Source of the DNA: Phaeophleospora eucalypticola
Lineage: Eukaryota; Ascomycota; Dothideomycetes; Mycosphaerellales; Mycosphaerellaceae
Length of the DNA: 64,000 nucleotides
Assembly (NCBI GenBank): GCA_022814565.1
Contig: JAKLNG010000019.1
Coordinates: 248,001 to 312,000, forward strand
Direction: 5' to 3'
Positions 34,601 to 45,572 of this stretch are shown piece after piece; position 1 is the stretch's first letter; the number at the start of each line of letters is the position of its first letter. Position numbers and translations under genes: made by a program. The notes under the pieces were generated by a model. It was given only the letters and a program-made list of their open reading frames with translations, was not told where the DNA came from and made no database searches.

Positions 34601-36752
34601 CTGGACACTACTTGGATAAGTGCAGCGGTTGGGGTCATGCTTCGTAGCTCCGTCCACCTTTGAAGTGTTTGGAACATCGCACCCGCCACCACAAGGCCCA
34701 TAGTAGCAGTCCTTGGTGATGTAGTTGTAGATTGCAGCTGCTTCACAGCAGAATACCTTTGTTCCTGAGGTGCATCTCTTCGTGTTGGCTTCGGACTTGA
34801 AGCCACCGCCCCAAGAGGATGTGAAAAGCGTCATTTCACCTTTGTGGCATTGCCCATTGCATGCAGGTCGCCCCAAAGCTCCCGTACCGCCTCTCCATGT
34901 ACACATGGAAGGAATTGCGAAGGCTGGACAACAAATCGGCAAGCCAAGTTCATGCCCATTGTGGCTCTTGCAGCCTGCTTTATCCCAGCCGACTTGCAGA
35001 TCACTGCCAGGGCATTTCTTGATGGAGAAGTCGTTGTTGTTGACGCAGGACTGGAGTCTGTAGCACTGCTGCCCACTGAGGCTAGTCCAGTCATGTTGAA
35101 CATTGGCAGTGCTGCCATCAATGCCGAAACCATCACCGAAGATGATTTGGCCTTGCGAGGTCTCAGACTGAGGCGAATTTGGACCTGATGTGCTATTGAG
35201 CCCATTCCAATACGGGTCATCTTTCGGCGGCCATTCCATGTAGCCTAGAAATCCGCTCTCGTTTGCCCAGTCTAACTTGCGCTGTATCGAGACCTGGTCC
35301 TCGAACGATACCCATTGATCTTCATTGAAAGAAGCATAGTTGATCGCGGCTCCTTCATCGTAGTTGGATACGACGTTAAAGGCTTTAACGCCTGGCGCGT
35401 TGGAGCTGTTCAAGATGTCGGTGATCTCGAAATTGCCAAGAACTCCAGCAGTGTTGGTACACGCGCCTGGAGTAGCAGCTCCCGCGAAGGGGCAGCCCGG
35501 AGCGTTGCAGGACGGGTCAGCCAGCTGAAACGCGCGACCATACAGACCAATGCCTAAGACGACCTTGCTTGGAGGAACATCGTTCCGCCAAAGAAGCTCC
35601 GCCGCAAGCTTGATTTCCGTGAGATTGGCATGGCCACGAATGGTGCTGTCCACAACCTTTTCTCCATTCCAGTATCCGTGAATATCGAAGGACTTCAAGT
35701 TGATCCAGTCGACGTACGGAAGCAAGCCAGGCAAGTCGAAGTACTTCAAGTATTGGTATGTCATCGGTATGGTGATGCTCAGACCGAGTCGACGAGGAGA
35801 CGACGCCAGCTTCTCTCGCAAAGCTTTGAGCAGCAAGACATAATTCGCAGTATCATCGTCGTTGCCGCCTCGATCAGGAGCTCCAGGATACCACTCAATG
35901 TCGATCCCAGTGAAGCCAAACTGGTCGATGAATCGAAGAGCATTGCCAGCGAACGACTCCCGCTTTGCCTGATCTCGGGAGATCTCTCCAAACAGGGGCT
36001 GAGTGGCCGAGCCGTTGTCTTGAAAGTGCCAACCTCCAATGCTCACCCAAACCTCGAGAGGCTTGCTGCCCGACTTGAGCTTACCAACATCCGCGACGGT
36101 CTTGAAGAGGTCCACGGAAGTTGATGCATCCATAGTCGTGACTGTGTATGTGTTCGGATCGATCGAGGCGTAGGCGAAATTGACATGTGTCAAAGCTTCT
36201 ACGGGAATACTTGATGGGTCGGCTGGGTGGCATTCTAGATTGGCAGCCCAACTCTCGTAGTATCCGACAACATGGTTGTTGATATCCGCTGCGTTCTTTG
36301 TGCCCTTAGGCTCAGGACGAAGTATGCAATTGCTCTGGCAGTTCCCGTCGCAAAAACTCTCGGTTGTACCACAAGACCTGAGAAAGAAGTCAGCGCTGTA
36401 CAGTTGGCAATAGTTTGGGTGATACAAACCCTGCTTCGGAGCAGCAGACATTCAGCGGGCAGGTCTTGCCTGGCGGGTCTGCAAAACGGCCACACTCAGC
36501 TCGACCATAAGTCGCATTCCCCTGCGCATATGACGAGTTGGAAATGGCGAGAGTGCCATTGCTTCCGGCAGTAGAGTTCCAAGAGTGTTGGGCGAGTGTT
36601 CGACGTAGGTGCAACGGCGTTGGAAGCGGTGCTGCAGACTCGAGCACGCTTGGCTGCCAATGCAGCACATTGTGCCATAGGAAGATCCCAGCCGATAGAG
36701 TAAGTATGATAGCGGTCCAAGCATAGACCTGACGGCCTAGCCTACCGGCCAT
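31620..36752 (-). CDS. Class V chitinase-like protein (GH18 subgroup C), catalytic Glu missing
   Basis: Three exons: 36430-36752, 31872-36377 and 31620-31818, 1675 residues. Residues about 11-27 form a signal anchor. A type 1 chitin-binding domain (CGRFADPPGKTCPLNVCCSE...) follows at 86-127, its end rebuilt across intron 1. A GH18 domain covers about 145-480 with SIGGW kept, but the DxxDxDxE motif reads TGIDIEWYP (265-272): the residue before Y should be the proton-donor Glu and its codon is absent. The later MxYD motif reads LKSFD (F338). Chitin hydrolysis is therefore doubtful; chitin binding is likely kept. The remaining 1100 residues hold several Cys-rich modules and a large C-terminal region of the killer-toxin-like subgroup C chitinases. 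The last intron (31819-31871) was placed because it keeps the frame open into KWMTTTIDRIQQKI. Divergent from the LysM gene. Confidence 0.85.
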
Positions 36753-37258
36753 GATGAGTGGCTACCCTTTTGCCAACAGTAGTGTAGTAGTGATATCGCC
36801 AAGTGTATAGGGGGTTTGTAGGGTGTAGATGATTGGTTCTGTAATAGTCTGTCGGAGTATGAAGGTCGATGGAAGAGGAAGGGTTGTGTTGGGGTTGATG
36901 GGGATCAAGTATCTTTGACTGTGTTAATCGATTATCGTGTGGAAGTGGTGTGTGTTGGTGTTTGCGAAGAAGAAAGATCTGCAAAGGAGATTGGAAGCAT
37001 TTTGTAGTGCCGTTGTGCGGCCAGCATGTGCAAGTTGGCACATGAAAGTGGCATGCTGTTCAGGGGCGAAGTTCGACGGCGGGCTTGCAGTGGGGGCCCA
37101 GTCGACTTGGCCTATTCCTAGGAGTACGATCAGCTGCTTCAGGCTAGCCATCTTCACATGCCAAGTCTATGCTTCTTAAGGGCATTCTTCGTCCACCGAG
37201 CAAAATGTTCCTACCATGACCATACTACTGAACAATCCACAGCAGCACGCAGACCACC
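36753..37258. promoter_or_regulatory. Divergent promoter, chitinase-like / LysM pair
   Basis: 506 bases between the two start codons, no coding signal. Both genes encode chitin-binding secreted or surface proteins, so shared control from here is likely but not shown by any motif I could name. Confidence 0.5.
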
Positions 37259-38571
37259 ATGCCTACGGCAATTCAGGCTCTGCAGCTCTTCAACACAGCA
37301 TTTGCTGCTATGCAACTACTTGCAACCCCTACGTTCGCTCAGAACTTCATCGATGCCAGTTTTGAGGTGTCGTATCCAGGCCTGAGCTCTGCCTGCATAT
37401 CCGCACTGAATGGCACGGTTGCTTGCCTGTCATCATTTGCTGGATATGAAAACTCAAGCCAAACGACATATCCCCATGCGCTCGAAATGTTCTGCACCGG
37501 GGAGTGCTACGAATCGCTCTCGACAATCCGCAGAGGCGTTGAGACCAGCTGTAATGGGGCATTCGACTTCGTGGAAGAGGCAGGAGAGCTTCGTCCAGCA
37601 ACTTGGATCATCGACCAGTTCATCTATACCTTCAACACCACATGCGTGAGAGATAGGTAAGAAGCCATCATCCAGCATAGTGAGGTTTCCACTGACATGT
37701 TGCCAGGAACACGGGAAGCTTCTGCGGTACAGACCTGCAGACTTGGTCCAACACCACAAACCAGGACTGTTCAAATTGCGCTCTTGAGGTCATGAGCGCA
37801 GGCCTCAGCTCTCCGATTGGATACTTCGCACAAGGTGCACAGCAGTTCGAGTCCATGGTGTCGAGCTGTCACATTTCTGGATACTCCTTATACACGCCGA
37901 GTATAGCTGAAGCCATCGGCGCCTTACCGACGTCGAATCTGTCGCAGCCATTGCCGTCTGCTGCAAAAGCCTGCGGTGCGTCGTACACAATTCGAGAAGG
38001 CGATACTTGCAACTCCATCGCAGCCGCCCAGAAGGTGTCAACGTTTGGTGTGGCATATATAAATAGTCTTGACGCGTACTGCACCAATCTCCCGGATCCG
38101 GGCTGGCAGATCTGTCTTCCCGAGTCGTGCGACATCCAAACAGTCCAGAAGGGCCAGTCCTGCGAGAGCATCATCAACGAAAGCGCAGAGAACATCACAC
38201 TCGCCCAGCTTCGCTCCTGGAATCCAAACATCGACAGAGTGTGCAGCAATTTGGATCGACTGACGGACTCGATGATCTGTGTCTCTCCACCAGGAGGCTT
38301 CCTTGAATTCGACACCAAGAATGCTTCGATTTCGACCCCCACTGGCAAGGTGGGTGGGAATATTGCTGTTGCTGGGTGCAGGAAGTACCACAGAGTCAAA
38401 GCTGGCGAGAACTGCGCTTCCATTTCCATGCGCTTCGGGATATCCTTGAAGGGTCTGCGTACTCTGAATGAAGACCTTGAGGAAGGCGAGTGCCAGGTCG
38501 GGGAAGTTTACTGCGTCGAGACTGGAAGTAGCGTCACCAAGACTGATGGTGATGAAGTGGATGGGAAATAG
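37259..38571 (+). CDS. Secreted protein with three LysM domains
   Basis: Two exons: 37259-37656 and 37707-38571, 420 residues. Residues 1-28 are a signal peptide. The N-terminal 200 residues are Cys-containing and Asn-glycosylation-rich, like other fungal proteins that sit in front of LysM domains. Three LysM modules follow: about 226-270 (YTIREGDTCNSIA), 275-328 (TVQKGQSCESI) and 360-403 (HRVKAGENCASIS). LysM modules bind N-acetylglucosamine polymers. In several filamentous fungi LysM genes lie beside subgroup C chitinases, as here; roles suggested there are hiding chitin from hosts or modulating the chitinase. Which applies cannot be read from sequence. Confidence 0.87.
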
Positions 38572-38703
38572 AAAGCTGGCGCCGAAGTCCGCGAGACGAA
38601 GCCGACTGACACCAAGCCCACGAGCACTGAAGTACCGCCAGAAGCGGACCTGAAGGCTGTACCTATTTTCATTCATTTCTAATTTGAGCGACCCTCATGA
38701 TTC

Positions 38704-39831
38704 TTACAAGCCAGGCGTCTCGCTGATCTTGAACACATACTTGACAGCGCTAGCTGATCCATCCTTCAACTTTTCAAGAGCTCCCTGAATTCCGTTCAAG
38801 CCACCCTTCACCACCTCCTGTGGCTGAGGCTTGAACCAGCCCTCTTCGAGACCTCTTGTGATGTACCTGCAGTACACGAATCCAAAGTCTTTATTCTTGC
38901 CGTGGACGTCTCCAACTCGAGTCTCACTTTTCTGAACAGAGTCTGGAATGTCTGAGTAGTCCTTTCCAGGCAGGACGAGGGTGATCTTGCCATTGGGCTC
39001 GAGCACCTTGCAGATGTTCTGGTAGGAGTTCTTCTCAGAAACGGCGTCGTAGGCATGGTTGAGCTTCGCTCCCTTCAGCGCGGCTTTGATGCCCTCTGAA
39101 ACCGCCGCGTCGCCTTTGCGATAGTCAATGATGGTGTCTCCCTTGGAGCGATCGATGAACTTCTCGACGTGCTCCTGAGCTCTGCCGGCAACGCAGATCA
39201 GAGGGTGAATGTTGGCCTGCATAGCAAGCTGGACACAGTAAGAGCCGACAGCTGACGATGCTCCGTAAATCACAAGAGGGATCGACTCATTCGCTGGCGA
39301 CCACGGCTGCGGAAGGTTGAGCCGATCGTTGGCAAAGAGACCCAGGGCTGCGGTCAAAGCTGCAAGTGGGATCGCAGCACCGGCTGCGAAGCGCTTCAGC
39401 ATTGCCCTTAATCATCCATTGATTGTCCCATCTTACCTTCAAAGCTCGTGTTCTTGGGCAAGAAGAACGTTGTATGATCCCAGCTCAAGCCATACTCTGC
39501 ATACGATCCTCCCGGCTTCAGCATCTCATGGAAGGCCGCGACGCGGTCGCCCTTCTTGAATTCAGTGACTCCTTCTCCTACTTCGTGGACGACGCCAGAG
39601 ATGTCATCTCCTTGGTTCAACGGTGGGACGTCCGGGATCCATTCGGGCACTTTCCTGTGAGGCATGGCGTTAGTAAGTGGTCTTGGTCAGAAGGCAGCTG
39701 GAAACGTACCAATCCTTTGGGTTGCTGCCAGAGTACTCGACCTTGGTCACGACCTGGCGAGGCCCTGGTTTAGGGATATCGACATCCTTGATGACGACCT
39801 TCGGGCCTGCCTCGACAATCGCTTCCTTCAT
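38704..39831 (-). CDS. Medium-chain dehydrogenase/reductase, quinone-oxidoreductase type
   Basis: Zinc-independent NADPH-dependent reductase of the trans-enoyl-reductase/quinone oxidoreductase type. Exons 39710-39831, 39437-39654 and 38704-39383, 339 residues. The GroES-like fold begins at VEYSGSNPKDWK (joined across intron 1) and contains LNQGDDISGVVHEVGEGV and FKKGDRVAAF. The Rossmann motif is IYGASSAVGSYCVQLA. The catalytic-zinc ligand positions of true alcohol dehydrogenases are not present. Proteins of this type often serve as stand-alone enoyl reductases for polyketides or as general quinone reductases; no polyketide synthase is nearby, so a general role is more likely. Confidence 0.87.
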
Positions 39832-41542
39832 CGTGCCTGTTGAGTTTGATTGCTAGATTGTAAGGTATGGTTTGTGAGAGGACGCGGCAAGGGAGAGAAG
39901 ATGTGGAAATATACCAAAGAGCTGACAAATTACTTGACCTTTATGCAACACTTGTGAGTCTATGAATTATTGTGTCCGGAATGAGATAGACTCGCATCAG
40001 TCGAGTCGGACACGCGACGGACATGTGGTTGTTTGATGATGCCATCAGGTGGAGTAAGTACTCGCTGCTCGGGCTCGGATCTTTGGCGAGCGCACGGTCC
40101 AACAATAGGATCCTTAGTAAGTTTGAAGATCGTCTCTTGCTCTTCATTCATCAGTACACGTGTGGTGTTAATCAACCTCAATCCATCCCCGCAAATGGCC
40201 TGAGTTGACCATGAGTACAATTTTTGAGAGACACCGAGCTCAGGCTCGTCCGTACGCCCGCATCGATTTCAGCTCCGCAAAGGGACCGCGTCTACAGCAT
40301 CGAATCGTTGGTTGAAGAGACGGTGAATGAATTAACCAGACGGAGCCGCGAGCAGAAGGAGATGGATCGTGTCGACCGCCATGTCTTGTTAAAAACGCAG
40401 CCATGTCGTTCGGAGGACATCGTGGAGAGCGTCGGTGAATATTCATTCTAGCTCCTGCGCGATCCATCGATTTCGCTGGTGGAACGAAGGCAGGCGAGTA
40501 GTACACAGTCCACGATCAGCAGCAGACGCTGTATACGGGCAGCGAAAGTTGCATTGATACATGTCGTCTCTGACGAGCTATCGTGGCTGAAGTAAGATGT
40601 TTTCACCTTCCCCGTTTGCCCAGACACGGCAGCAGGCTTGCGGCACAATCGAAATTGGCGTCCGCGGAAGGCGTCTCTGGATGGTATCGAGTACTCGGGC
40701 TGAAGCCACCTGCTACGGCTATCTTACGGCAAGGTGGGCAGACGATTGTATCTTTCATCCCCCATGTCCCGGCTCCGGGAGGTGTGGAACCATTGCCGCG
40801 CCTGCCAAGAGATCCAACTCCGGAGAGTCCAGAACATTTCCAACTGCTGCAATAAGTGCAACCGATGGAAAGGATCTCCAACGCGAACACCGTTCTTCTT
40901 CGAAGATATCAACCAGTTCTTGAGCCGCCGCATCCCCGCCATTCCGTACACGCGACCTTCAAAGGCCGCGGCGAAGCGCAGTAGTTGTTCCACTGCCAAG
41001 TCTTGCCATGCTTGACTTTGCCGCTATCAACCATGAAGGCGGCGCTTGAGTCTCGGCGTCCCTTTCACGGCGCAGAATTGCAACCGCAAATGTCTTGGAC
41101 ACTCTTCTTTATCTCAATGGACTGTCTCTGACCTTCCGTTCTTGAACACAGCTCCGCCTTGGCTGTTCGCGCGCGCTGCTACTGTAGCTTCCAACGTGAG
41201 ACTCGACTCGATCCTTTGCGCGGAGGCATGTCCAATCGAAAACGGATTCATGTGGTCGCGTGGCACTCGCGTGCCTCTCGAATTCGCTATCTGTTCTGCC
41301 AAGTGCGTGCTGCAATCCTGGATGCTGATCCTACCGAGTTTCCCAACCCGTACAGGGTCTGGTATGTCGTGCTGTGAAAGTATAGATATGTCCCTTGTCC
41401 TCTGCTCTGGACAAAGAAGTAGGTTCCGTGCCCACGTTGCTCCCTTGCTCATCTTGCAGCCTCTGCGAGCCGGCCTTTGATCGCCGAGCTACTTCCCCAT
41501 CACATCTACACCTTACCTCAAGATATCCATCGTGTCGCAAAC
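39832..41542. other. Intergenic, no convincing gene
   Basis: 1.7 kb between divergent genes. Several frames of 60-145 codons exist on both strands but lack family motifs, and their residue mix (many Cys, Trp, Arg, Ser in no pattern) looks random. The distal part is probably the PTR2 promoter. Confidence 0.5.
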
Positions 41543-43561
41543 ATGAGCAATCCATTGGGAGATGACCTGGGCGTCATGGCGGAAGCCCGTCGTCCTAGCG
41601 TCGTCAGCGTGACGGAGAAACGACCAGTCTATGGCGAGGACACCAAAGAGCTGTCTTCCTCGTCTGTTGCCGGCAGCCACGATGACGAGCCGACGATGGA
41701 GGAGATGAAGACATTGCGCCGTGTCTCTGGAAAGATTCCCTGGCAAGCGGTGAGTTATTGTCTGCAGTTCCGACTGTCTTCGTAACTCATGATTTTTTGA
41801 TTTTTAGTACACCATCACATTTGTCGAGTTTTGCGAGCGCTTCTCGTACTATGGTACCACCGCGGTGTTCGTCAACTTCATCCAACAACCAAGGCCATTT
41901 GGATCAGAGACAGGAAACTGGCAGCCAAACGCGAACTGCTACAATGCGCCAGGTTGGGATGAGGCATCTTGCCAGCAGGCCGGGGCTCTTGGACAGGACC
42001 AGAGAGCGGCAACTGGATTGACTGTGAGGATGATCCTCATGTTTGAGAACATTGAACTTAGCTGACAGATCTGCGCAGACATTCAACCAGTTTTGGGCAT
42101 ACGTTATGCCTCTCCTTGGTGGATACATCGCAGACACATACCTTGGCCGCTACGCTACCATCCAATGGAGTATCCTCGCCGCAATCATCGGACACACGAT
42201 CCTCATCGTCAGCTCCATTCCCACCGTCATGGACAACCCTCAAGGCGCTCTTGGATGCTTCGCCGTTGGTCTTGTCATCATGGGAATCGGCACTGGAGGT
42301 TTCAAATCCAACATCTCCCCTTTGCTTGCCGAACAGATTCCTGAGACTCGTCCGAAGATCGTAGTCACGAAGAGCGGAGAGCGTGTCATTCGCGACCCAC
42401 AGGTCACGTACTCGCGTGTCTTCTTGTACTTCTACCTGATGATCAACCTCGGATCTCTTGCTGGTTCGATCGGAATGGTCTACGCTGAGCGATACATTGG
42501 TTTCTGGCTTGCTTACGCACTGCCGACATTCCTGTTCTTCATTGCTCCAGTCGTCCTCATCGGCTGCAAGAAGTTCTACAAGCTCCAGCCACCAACTGAG
42601 TCCGTCCTCTCGAAAGCATTCAAGACCCTCGGCCTCGCAAGCCAAGGCTGTTGGTCTGCGAACCCTCTCCAAACGATCAAGAACTTTCAGCGAGCCGACT
42701 TCTGGGAACGAGTCAAGCCAAGCCGTCTGGGAGCAGACGCCCCGGATTTCCTCAGAGGTGTCGACGATGCGTGGGTCGACCAAGTCGCTCGTGGTTTCAA
42801 CGCTTGCAAGGTCTTCACCTGGTTGCCCCTTTACTGGCTGGCCTACAACCAGATGGTTAGCAACTTGACTTCCATGTCCGCGACTATGGAGCTGAATGGT
42901 GTGCCGAACGACTTGATCAACAACCTAAACCCGGTCACACTCGTCATCTTCATTCCCATCTTCGACTTCTTCGTCTACCCGGCGATCCGCAAGACTGGCT
43001 TCAACTTCACTCCAATTAAGCGAATCACTATGGGTAAGCCACTGCCACTTAAAAAGGTACTGAACTTCTCACTGACAACGTCCAGGTTTCCTCATCGCCT
43101 CCGCCGCCATGATCTCCGCTACCGTCATCCAGTACTACATCTACCAGAAATCCCCATGTCCCGACACAGAAGTCAACAGCGGCACCGGCTGCGAAGCACC
43201 AATCAACGTCTGGGTCCAAGCCGTTCCATACTGCCTGATCGCCTTCTCTGAAATCTTCGCATCGATCACCGGTTTGGAGTACGCTTTCAGCAAGGCGCCT
43301 GAGAACATGCGTGGTCTCGTCATGGGTGTAAATCTTGTGCAGACTGCATTTTCTGCGGCGATTGGACAGGCATTGGTTCCGCTTGCGGAAGATCCTTTGT
43401 TGACTTGGAACTACACCACTGTTGCAATTCTTGCGTTCATCGGTGGTGTTGGATTCTGGTTTACGTGGAGGAGCTTGGATGCAAGGGAAGATGAACTGAA
43501 CTTGATCGAAGAGACCAAGTACAAGGGACGTGGAAACGTTGTGAGCGATGAAGAGAAGTAG
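41543..43561 (+). CDS. PTR2: PTR2-type proton/peptide transporter
   Basis: Plasma-membrane di/tripeptide:H+ symporter of the POT/PTR2 family (12 spans). Exons 41543-41749, 41808-42023, 42079-43033 and 43086-43561, 617 residues. The N-terminal 55 residues are a Ser/Glu-rich cytosolic tail. Family landmarks are ITFVEFCERFSYYG (first span with the ExxER motif), FWAYVMPLLGGYIADTYLG, GTGGFKSNISPLLAEQ, and FYLMINLGSLAG. The extracellular loop before span 10 has the usual Cys pair. C terminus acidic and cytosolic. Intron phases 0, 0, 1 close correctly. Confidence 0.93.
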
Positions 43562-43571
43562 ATTCAGTAGT

Positions 43572-43890
43572 TATGACGTGAATGAGGAATGTATTGTGAT
43601 GGTATCGTCCTGCGCCAAGCGTTTTTTCCTAATCCGGTAATTTCTTCCGTTCACATGCAAAGCTAGATTCTACCACAACACAACATTGCGACAACGATAC
43701 AAGACAGGGACAGACAAGAAAAAGGAAGATCCTGCTTATGGCGTGAACGAGCAATGTATATGATGGTGCCGCCCTGTGCCAAGACCTTCTCCCGAATCCG
43801 GCAACTTTTCCCGGACCCATGCAAAGCTGCATTTGACCACAACACAACATCGCGACAACAACACAAGACAAAAAGAACGCAAAAAAGAAG
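43572..43890. repeat. Imperfect tandem duplication downstream of PTR2
   Basis: Two diverged copies of about 155-160 bases, offset about 165: 43572-43728 and 43737-43890. Shared blocks in order are (G/A)CGTGAA..AG.AATGTAT, GCCAAG, AATCCGG.AA.TT, CATGCAAAGCT, CCACAACACAACAT.GCGACAAC and an A-rich end. No coding content. The second copy abuts the tRNA gene and contains its oligo-T terminator. Confidence 0.7.
43881..43886 (-). terminator. RNA polymerase III terminator of tRNA-Tyr
   Basis: Six T in a row on the minus strand, about 20 bases past the tRNA 3' end; the expected signal for Pol III termination. Confidence 0.6.
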
Positions 43891-43906
43891 GCCTTACGCA
43901 GGTAAT

Positions 43907-44046
43907 TCTCACCTGCCGGGATCGAACCGGCGACCTCAAGATGACAGGTTGTTCCATTACAGTCTAACGAAGGCGTTAGTGAAGTTCGAGAGCAGGCGAA
44001 GAGGATGCAACGGACCTTGCGCTACTTCCAGCTGAGCTAAGGTGAG
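43907..44046 (-). tRNA. tRNA-Tyr(GUA) with normal intron plus a 52-nt insertion in the anticodon stem
   Basis: Acceptor stem CTCACCT/AGGTGAG pairs perfectly, with discriminator A. The A box is TAGCTCAGCTGGAAG; the T arm GCCGG-TTCGATC-CCGGC holds the B box. Reading CAAG + ACTGTAA + A + TCTTG gives a stem of five pairs and a seven-base loop with U33 and anticodon GUA (43958-43960), and the layout matches eukaryotic tRNA-Tyr. A 14-nt intron (43943-43956) sits after position 37 as is normal for tRNA-Tyr. In addition, 52 nt (43964-44015) interrupt the 5' strand of the anticodon stem between positions 30 and 31. The mature molecule without both would be 74 nt. The gene has a downstream T6 terminator. 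It may be a pseudogene if the insertion cannot be removed. Confidence 0.72.
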
Positions 44047-44178
44047 TGAAGACGTGTGGGCACGTCTCTTAGCTTTTATTGGCTGACGACCGTGGCCGGA
44101 TCTTGCAAATATATCGCTATCACATTTGCCCTTGTCCGAAATCTGGGTCCCTGACTCCACACTTTTCACCTACCACTT

Positions 44179-45080
44179 CTAAGCATGCGACCTCTCATCC
44201 TCAAAATCAATCTCATCAACCCCCAAAATCCTCCCCGTCTTCACCTCAAACCTCTCCGCAACCCTCAACGCCAACTCCTGCTTAAACCTCGCCTGCGCCT
44301 TCGTCCCTCCATGCCGCACAATCCCGCGCGTGTGCCACATCGCCTGCGTCGGACAATTGGAGCAAATGAGCGCGGCGGAATTGATCATTTCCGTCTCAAT
44401 GAAATCCAAAATTCCGTCTTCGGCGACATACCACTCGAGAGTCATTTGGGTCATGAGGTCTGCAAAGAAGAAAGGTAAGTTGGATGGATGGGGAAGGGAA
44501 GGTGAGTTCCCTTACAGAGATCCGGAGAGTACTTGAAGTTATACTCCAAATTCGCCTTCGCTGCCGCAGGAGTCCAGAGGCCTTCGAAGAAGCGTTTCCC
44601 ACGTTCTTCGCGGGCTTTCATCGCTGACTCTGAACCGAGGGATGCATACCTGTCGTCAAATCCAAATCATCAACATTGAAATCCTTCATTAGTGCTGCCT
44701 CTAGGATTTTGTTACCTCGGACCATAATGATCAATCTCCTCATCCCTCAACTCCTTAAACAACGCAAGATGCGCCTGCAAACTCTTCGGCGAACCGTAGA
44801 AAGGTTGCGTTTTCAAAAGAGCTTCTTTGATGCGGCGCTGGACGAGTTTTTGGGTTTCCAAGTTCAAGTCTTTGGTTGCGAAGCGATACAGAGGTGGGAT
44901 TGCTTCGGGCGCTGAGGAGGCTGCGAGTGCGACGGCCTGAACGTCCTCTTGTCAATTGCGATAGGGACTCTCAGGAGTAGGAGAGGGGTTTACAGTGACG
45001 ATATACCACGTCTGCTTCAGAACATCCCGCACATCTTCCTTCGCTTTGAATTCCGCGAAGAGGTCTTCGATCGCCGCCAT
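44179..45080 (-). CDS. AhpD-like / carboxymuconolactone decarboxylase-like protein
   Basis: Four exons: 44994-45080, 44716-44936, 44516-44649 and 44179-44459, 240 residues, all-helical in appearance. The pattern of an N-terminal helical layer (DVLKQTWYIV; YRFATKDLNLETQKLVQRRIKEALLK), LYGSP-like FYGSPKSLQAH, and a helix with INSAALICSNCPTQAMWHTRG resembles fungal AhpD-like proteins. The CxxC is followed by His six residues later and not three as in true AhpD peroxidases, so redox activity is uncertain. No signal peptide. Function unknown; family placement is moderate. Faces the tRNA gene across about 130 bases. Confidence 0.65.
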
Positions 45081-45572
45081 TCTGAGACTCACACTCACGA
45101 TTGACAGAGATACAATAGCATTGGCGAGCTGAAAACGACGCCCCGCGAGGACTACGGACTCCGTGTGCAGCTACATCTCAATTCCCGAGAACCAAACCCA
45201 GTATAGATACGGACAAGGATGCGGTTACATCATGTGTCACTTGCGAGCTGCGAAGATCCCGAGCTATACCAAGGTTCATGAGTTGGTGCCTTGATTATGT
45301 TTGGTGAAGAATGAGGTTGTTAGGAAGGGAAATCCTCGTTTTGAGGAGCGGTAGATTGGGGTGCTGCTGCTGGACGACACGTCACGATGCAGGTGTCAGA
45401 ACAAGCGGTCGCATACATCGCATTGGAATCTGCTCTTCAGGAGGGCGACGTTCGTTGCTGGACCGGGTATTCGGAATGATCAATTTGGCTATTGGTATAC
45501 GAACTCCCCTTTTCCAAGCAACTCTATTCCCAAATCCTTCTGATCCATCTGTCGATCTAAGTGCGCATCTCA
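45081..45572. other. Intergenic, no gene seen
   Basis: About 490 bases between the 5' end of the AhpD-like gene and the 3' end of the propeller gene. No coding signal. Confidence 0.5.

Noticed and set aside
41046..41480. 144-codon plus-strand frame upstream of PTR2
   Set aside because: Cys/Trp/Arg/Ser-rich without pattern, overlapped by equally long frames on the other strand; most likely noncoding 5' region.
43629..43957. Overlapping 67-80 codon minus-strand frames with repeated CCC...VVL wording
   Set aside because: They come from the tandem duplication and the tRNA flank; the repetition is at DNA level, with no coding evidence.
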